In this document: one piece after another, positions 13,974 to 16,907 of the stretch
Position numbering within the stretch: position 1 is the first letter of the stretch
Layout of the letters: each line of letters starts with the position of its first letter
Source: an uncultured Lachnospiraceae bacterium
GTDB lineage: Bacteria > Bacillota > Clostridia > Lachnospirales > Lachnospiraceae
Length of the DNA stretch: 16,907 bases
NCBI GenBank assembly: GCA_902489925.1
Contig: CABUBX010000029.1
Coordinates: 1-16,907 of the forward strand
Reading direction: 5' to 3'
Notes under the pieces: generated by a model
Seen by the model: the letters and a program-made list of their open reading frames with translations, nothing else
The model's database searches: none
What the model was told of the DNA's origin: nothing
Translations under genes and position numbers: made by a program

Positions 13974-14603
13974 CCAATCAGCACACCATCACAGCCCCAA
14001 AAATCAGAGGCTCAGAATAAAAATTATCAAAATAATAAAAACACTTTTAATACAGTCAAAACTCATAAGAAAAAAAAGAAAGGTATTCTCATTGCCATCG
14101 TTGCCGTACTTCTTATCGCAGGCATAACCACTGCAACAGTCATACTGTGCCGAGGCAAAAGTTATGAAAAGGTCATTGAAGAATTTTTAGATGCAGGATT
14201 TACAAACGATGTAGAAAGTGTACTTAATTTAATGCCCGATGAATTTGTCTCCCAGCTGATGCAAGAATATGGCTATTCTCCATCAGAACGATATAAATTT
14301 ATCCTTGAACTCAGCAACACCCCAAAAAATATTGTAAACACTCTTACTGACACATATGGAGAAAATTGGGACTATTCATATGAAATAGACACGGTCATTG
14401 ATATTCCTGAACAAGAATTGCAAAAAGCTCTTCTAGACCTAAAAAGTCATTTTAGTTCTCAACTAAATTTTGATAATATCACCCATCTCAAAGGAGTATA
14501 CTTTACAATCCATATCGAAAGTGAAAACGGCAATGAGTCAATGCCGATGGGATTATTACTAGGAAAAATCGATGGTTCATGGTATGTTTTGAAAGGGCTA
14601 TAA
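13908..14603 (+). CDS. Zinc-ribbon, single-pass membrane protein B
   Basis: 231 residues. The zinc ribbon (3-20, Cys3/6/17/20) differs from protein A at one residue out of the first 23. A polar linker (24-53), a basic stretch HKKKKKG (53-59) and one membrane helix (about 60-81) follow, leaving residues 82-231 outside. The outside part starts with a helical repeat-like stretch (YEKVIEEFLDAGFTNDVESVLNLMP) of the kind seen in many DUF4878/NTF2-like lipoprotein domains, and ends in a beta stretch (GKIDGSWYVLKGL), which supports an NTF2-like cone fold. Function unknown. AGGAG lies 9 nt upstream. The gene closes the unit: a terminator follows at 14665. The whole 5' region was copied from gene A or the reverse. 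Confidence 0.82.
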   Translation: MYCPKCGTQINEGAAFCPQCGTPISTPSQPQKSEAQNKNYQNNKNTFNTVKTHKKKKKGILIAIVAVLLIAGITTATVILCRGKSYEKVIEEFLDAGFTNDVESVLNLMPDEFVSQLMQEYGYSPSERYKFILELSNTPKNIVNTLTDTYGENWDYSYEIDTVIDIPEQELQKALLDLKSHFSSQLNFDNITHLKGVYFTIHIESENGNESMPMGLLLGKIDGSWYVLKGL

Positions 14604-14664
14604 AATTAAAAATCTGCAACAAATACGATATAAAACAATTACTGCATATTCCAAATATTATCAA

Positions 14665-14698
14665 AGCCGCTGTCAAAATCCCTGACAGCGGCTCTTTT
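14665..14698. terminator. Bidirectional terminator between zinc-ribbon B and fucO-like genes
   Basis: An 11-bp perfect stem, AGCCGCTGTCA (14665-14675) with TGACAGCGGCT (14683-14693), loop of 7, then CTTTT on the plus strand. On the minus strand the run is TTTGATAAT, weaker. It stands between converging genes and probably serves both. Confidence 0.85.
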
Positions 14699-14711
14699 AT
14701 GTACTCTTATA

Positions 14712-15860
14712 TTATTTCATAATTTTTCTGAATAATTCCACAAAATCTTCAACAGAAGCATCCTTTGGATTGCCCGGTGCACACGCATCTGCAGCTGCAG
14801 ACTCTGCAAGGAAGCTTAAATCTTCCTCTTTCACAGCTTCAAGCTTTGAAGGAATACCGACATCTTCTGAGAGCTGACGTACTGCATCAATTGCAGCTTT
14901 TCTGTATTCATCAGCTGTCATATCGTCAACACCCTTAACACCCATAGCTCTTGCAATTTCACGATATTTCTCGCCCGTACATTCCTGATTGTATTCCATA
15001 ACAATCGGAAGCATCATGGCACATGCAACACCATGTGGTGTATCATAAACAGCACCAAGTGTATGCGCCATAGAATGAGCGATGCCAAGCCCGACATTTG
15101 AAAATCCCATGCCTGCGATATACTGTCCGAGTGCCATACCTTCCCGACCCTCTTTTGTATTCTCAACAGCGCCTCTTAAAGACTTTGAAATGATTTCAAT
15201 AGCTTTTAGATGGAACATATCTGTCATTTCCCATGCGCCTTTTGTCGTATAACCTTCAATCGCATGTGTCAGGGCATCCATACCTGTTGCAGCTGTCAGC
15301 CCCTTTGGCATTGATGCCATCATATCCGGGTCAACAATCGCAATGATTGGCATGTCATGCGGGTCAACACAGACAAATTTACGTTTTCTTTCAACATCTG
15401 TGATGACATAATTGATTGTTACCTCTGCAGCTGTACCTGCTGTTGTCGGCACTGCAATTATCGGCACACAAGGTTTTGTTGTCGGGGCAACGCCTTCAAG
15501 GCTTCTCACATCCTCAAATTCAGGATTTGCAATAATAATACCAATCGCTTTTGCTGTATCCATAGATGAACCGCCGCCGATAGCTACGATATAATCAGCA
15601 CCTGATTTCTTAAATGCACTGACACCGCTCTGCACATTTTCAATCGTCGGATTTGCTTTAATATCAGAATAAATTTCATAGGAAAGACCTTCTCTGTCGA
15701 GAATATCTGTCACCTTTGCAGTCACCTTAAACTTAATTAAGTCAGGGTCAGAACATACAAAAGCCTTTTTAAAGCCGTGTGCCTTTGCCTCGTTGGCAAT
15801 TTCTTCAATCGCACCTGAGCCGTGATAAGATGTTTCGTTAAGCATAATTCTGTTTGCCAT
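14712..15860 (-). CDS. fucO: Iron-containing alcohol dehydrogenase, lactaldehyde reductase (FucO)
   Basis: 382 residues, the same length as E. coli FucO and similar throughout (MANR..LNET start, GTAAEVTINYVITD, RKFVCVDPHD, GMGFSNVGLG, GEKYREIARAMGV). It reduces L-lactaldehyde to 1,2-propanediol with NADH in fucose or rhamnose fermentation. The metal ligands are present: Asp195, His199 (GMDALTHAIEGY), His262 and His276 (AHSMAHTLGAVYDTPHG). The nucleotide loop is GGGS (95-98). The start has AAAGGAGG 7 nt upstream. No fucose or rhamnose genes adjoin it and it has its own promoter and terminator, so substrate range in this host is less certain than the family; a general diol or alcohol dehydrogenase role is possible. 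Confidence 0.9.
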   Translation of the reverse strand: MANRIMLNETSYHGSGAIEEIANEAKAHGFKKAFVCSDPDLIKFKVTAKVTDILDREGLSYEIYSDIKANPTIENVQSGVSAFKKSGADYIVAIGGGSSMDTAKAIGIIIANPEFEDVRSLEGVAPTTKPCVPIIAVPTTAGTAAEVTINYVITDVERKRKFVCVDPHDMPIIAIVDPDMMASMPKGLTAATGMDALTHAIEGYTTKGAWEMTDMFHLKAIEIISKSLRGAVENTKEGREGMALGQYIAGMGFSNVGLGIAHSMAHTLGAVYDTPHGVACAMMLPIVMEYNQECTGEKYREIARAMGVKGVDDMTADEYRKAAIDAVRQLSEDVGIPSKLEAVKEEDLSFLAESAAADACAPGNPKDASVEDFVELFRKIMK

Positions 15861-15882
15861 AAATGAACCTCCTTTTCATATC

Positions 15883-15901
15883 GGCAGCTTCCTCTGCTGC
15901 C
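15883..15901 (-). promoter_or_regulatory. Hairpin in the fucO leader
   Basis: GGCAGC (15883-15888) pairs with GCTGCC (15896-15901) around a 7-nt loop, ending 9 nt upstream of the AGGAGG site. It could stabilise the mRNA or be a protein-binding site. No T-run follows, so it is not a terminator. Confidence 0.45.
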
Positions 15902-15920
15902 ACCGTAAAATGATACTTTT

Positions 15921-15948
15921 ATTTTAACACTTGCGAGATATAATTCAA
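15921..15948 (-). promoter_or_regulatory. Promoter of the fucO-like gene
   Basis: TTGAAT (15943-15948), 16 nt, TAAAAT (15921-15926) on the minus strand, about 60 nt before the start codon. Both boxes are close to consensus. Confidence 0.6.
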
Positions 15949-16021
15949 CTCTGAACTTTTGGTTTATCCATGCTGCGCATAAAGTAAGCACTTTGCAACA
16001 TGTTCACAACTCAAAATTTAA

Positions 16022-16047
16022 GGCGCACAAAATTTTCTCTGTGCGCC
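16022..16047 (-). terminator. Terminator of the Rpn nuclease gene
   Basis: GGCGCACA (16022-16029) pairs with TGTGCGCC (16040-16047) over a 10-nt loop that is itself A/T-rich; the minus strand continues TTAAATTTT. It lies 45 nt past the stop of the nuclease gene. The rest of the gap to fucO holds the fucO promoter and no gene. Confidence 0.7.
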
Positions 16048-16092
16048 CATCCAATCATCCAGTCCATGAATACTCTATTTTTATTTTACATC

Positions 16093-16907
16093 TTAATGAT
16101 ATACTTTTTCTGTCTCCAAAATTTCTTTAACCTTTTCCACCGGAAACCCTATAAGCTGTGCCACCTCATCCAAAGGTATATTGTTTTCTAGCATGCGGTT
16201 GATAATCAACTTCTGTCCCGCAATCTCAGCCTTATCCACTTTTTCCTGTGCCCATAATCTTAATCCTTCGCACATATTCTCGCCTCCTATATATTCTTGT
16301 CCTATCATCTTTTCTATATCAATCATCGTATCAATAAAGTACCATACTTCTTCTCCCGCCTTGGCGTCTTTATACTTTTGTATCGCCTCGTCTACACGGT
16401 TCTCAAAAACCGCCCGCGTAAAATCAAAGGCCATGGCAACATCCTTATTATGGAAAACGTACTCTCCGCTTTTTCTTACTTCTAAAAGATTCATGCTGTA
16501 ATTACAGAATACCCCCGCCATCTCTTGTGGTATTTCTGTCATCATGCCTCTTAAATCCATTGGGCCATCCCATGGCATCTCACCGTAATAGACGGTCAAA
16601 GTAATTATCGGATGCAGCTTATCTTCTTTTTTCATCTTTGACAAAAATTCATCGGATATCTGAAATTTCCCGGTCTTTGCCGGAAGACTGCGGTATTCTT
16701 TCAAATAGCCCATGCCATCATAGAGCATGTGCCTAAGCGGCATCGCATAATGGATATGCTGTTGGGCTTCAACACCTAAAAGTACAAATGTTATACCGGC
16801 GGCGAATTTTTTTATCACATCCCGACGACGCTCAAGCCCTTCCGAATAACCGTCCATCTTAATTGTCCCTGAAACGTCCGTATCCATCTCCTGAAGTGAC
16901 TCTGCAC
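16093..16907 (-). CDS. Rpn-family recombination-promoting nuclease/putative transposase, 5' end missing
   Basis: At least 271 residues; the frame stays open to the window edge. I extend past the ATG at 16887 because the codons before it read ESLQEMDTDVSG, which fits inside the family rather than at a start, and there is no ribosome site. The pattern RRDVIKKFAAGITFVLLGVEAQQHIHYAMPLRHMLYD is typical of Rpn/Transposase_31 proteins (PF04754), PD-(D/E)XK-fold DNA nucleases that in E. coli promote RecA-independent recombination. GVEAQ carries the acidic residue of the nuclease core; the first catalytic Asp is likely in or before the missing part. The C-terminus (IPLDEVAQLIGFPVEKVKEIL, about 20 residues) is the helix-turn-helix-like tail common in clostridial copies. 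No terminal repeats or transposase genes accompany it. Confidence 0.85.
   Translation of the reverse strand, partial: AESLQEMDTDVSGTIKMDGYSEGLERRRDVIKKFAAGITFVLLGVEAQQHIHYAMPLRHMLYDGMGYLKEYRSLPAKTGKFQISDEFLSKMKKEDKLHPIITLTVYYGEMPWDGPMDLRGMMTEIPQEMAGVFCNYSMNLLEVRKSGEYVFHNKDVAMAFDFTRAVFENRVDEAIQKYKDAKAGEEVWYFIDTMIDIEKMIGQEYIGGENMCEGLRLWAQEKVDKAEIAGQKLIINRMLENNIPLDEVAQLIGFPVEKVKEILETEKVYH

Noticed and set aside
1..16907. CRISPR array, tRNA or rRNA gene
   Set aside because: No regularly spaced repeats with unique spacers, no cloverleaf with GGTTCGAATCC-like arm, and no rRNA core sequence seen on either strand.

Overview
The window looks like a low-to-moderate GC Gram-positive chromosome, most likely a gut-type clostridium of the Lachnospiraceae. 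The grounds are strong AGGAGG-type ribosome binding sites, sigma-A-like promoters, an Rpn-family nuclease, NusG domain II and Gx-transporter genes side by side, a lipoprotein with a Gram-positive lipobox, and a SpoIID-like/peptidoglycan-binding protein. The species is an inference; no rRNA or tRNA is present.

Layout. 1-767 is the wreck of an IS110-family insertion sequence (5' non-coding end plus a transposase with two internal deletions) and featureless spacer. 768-1078 is an HPr-like phosphocarrier on the minus strand. 1250-2506 is a SpoIID-like protein with a peptidoglycan-binding domain. 2605-5028 (minus) is a CtpE-like cation P-type ATPase. 5113-7067 (minus) is a two-gene unit: a 37-kDa-type nucleoid-associated protein followed by MetA, whose Glu111 predicts use of acetyl-CoA. 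Divergent from it, 7140-8044 holds a NusG domain II protein and a Gx (heptaprenyl diphosphate synthase component I-like) membrane protein behind a near-consensus promoter.

The unusual part is 8099-14603. It contains: a minus-strand ECF-type sigma factor physically fused to a transmembrane segment and a large outside domain; a small Xre-type regulator; a small unknown protein; a four-helix membrane protein with a zinc ribbon; and, divergently, a Gln/Pro-rich lipoprotein and two single-pass membrane proteins with nearly identical zinc ribbons. The divergent intergenic region carries a 17-bp element twice in inverted orientation. Each copy is preceded by AAAAC at exactly 18 nt, so it reads as two matching divergent promoters that are not sigma-A-like. 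I propose that these genes form an envelope-sensing module, with the tethered sigma factor a candidate reader of those promoters. The locus has grown by local duplication: about 230 bp spanning the lipoprotein 3' end and a zinc-ribbon 5' end is repeated 860 bp downstream, leaving a pseudogene fragment.

The right flank (14712-16907, minus) is a FucO-like lactaldehyde/propanediol oxidoreductase, apparently monocistronic, and an Rpn-family recombination-promoting nuclease cut off by the window edge.
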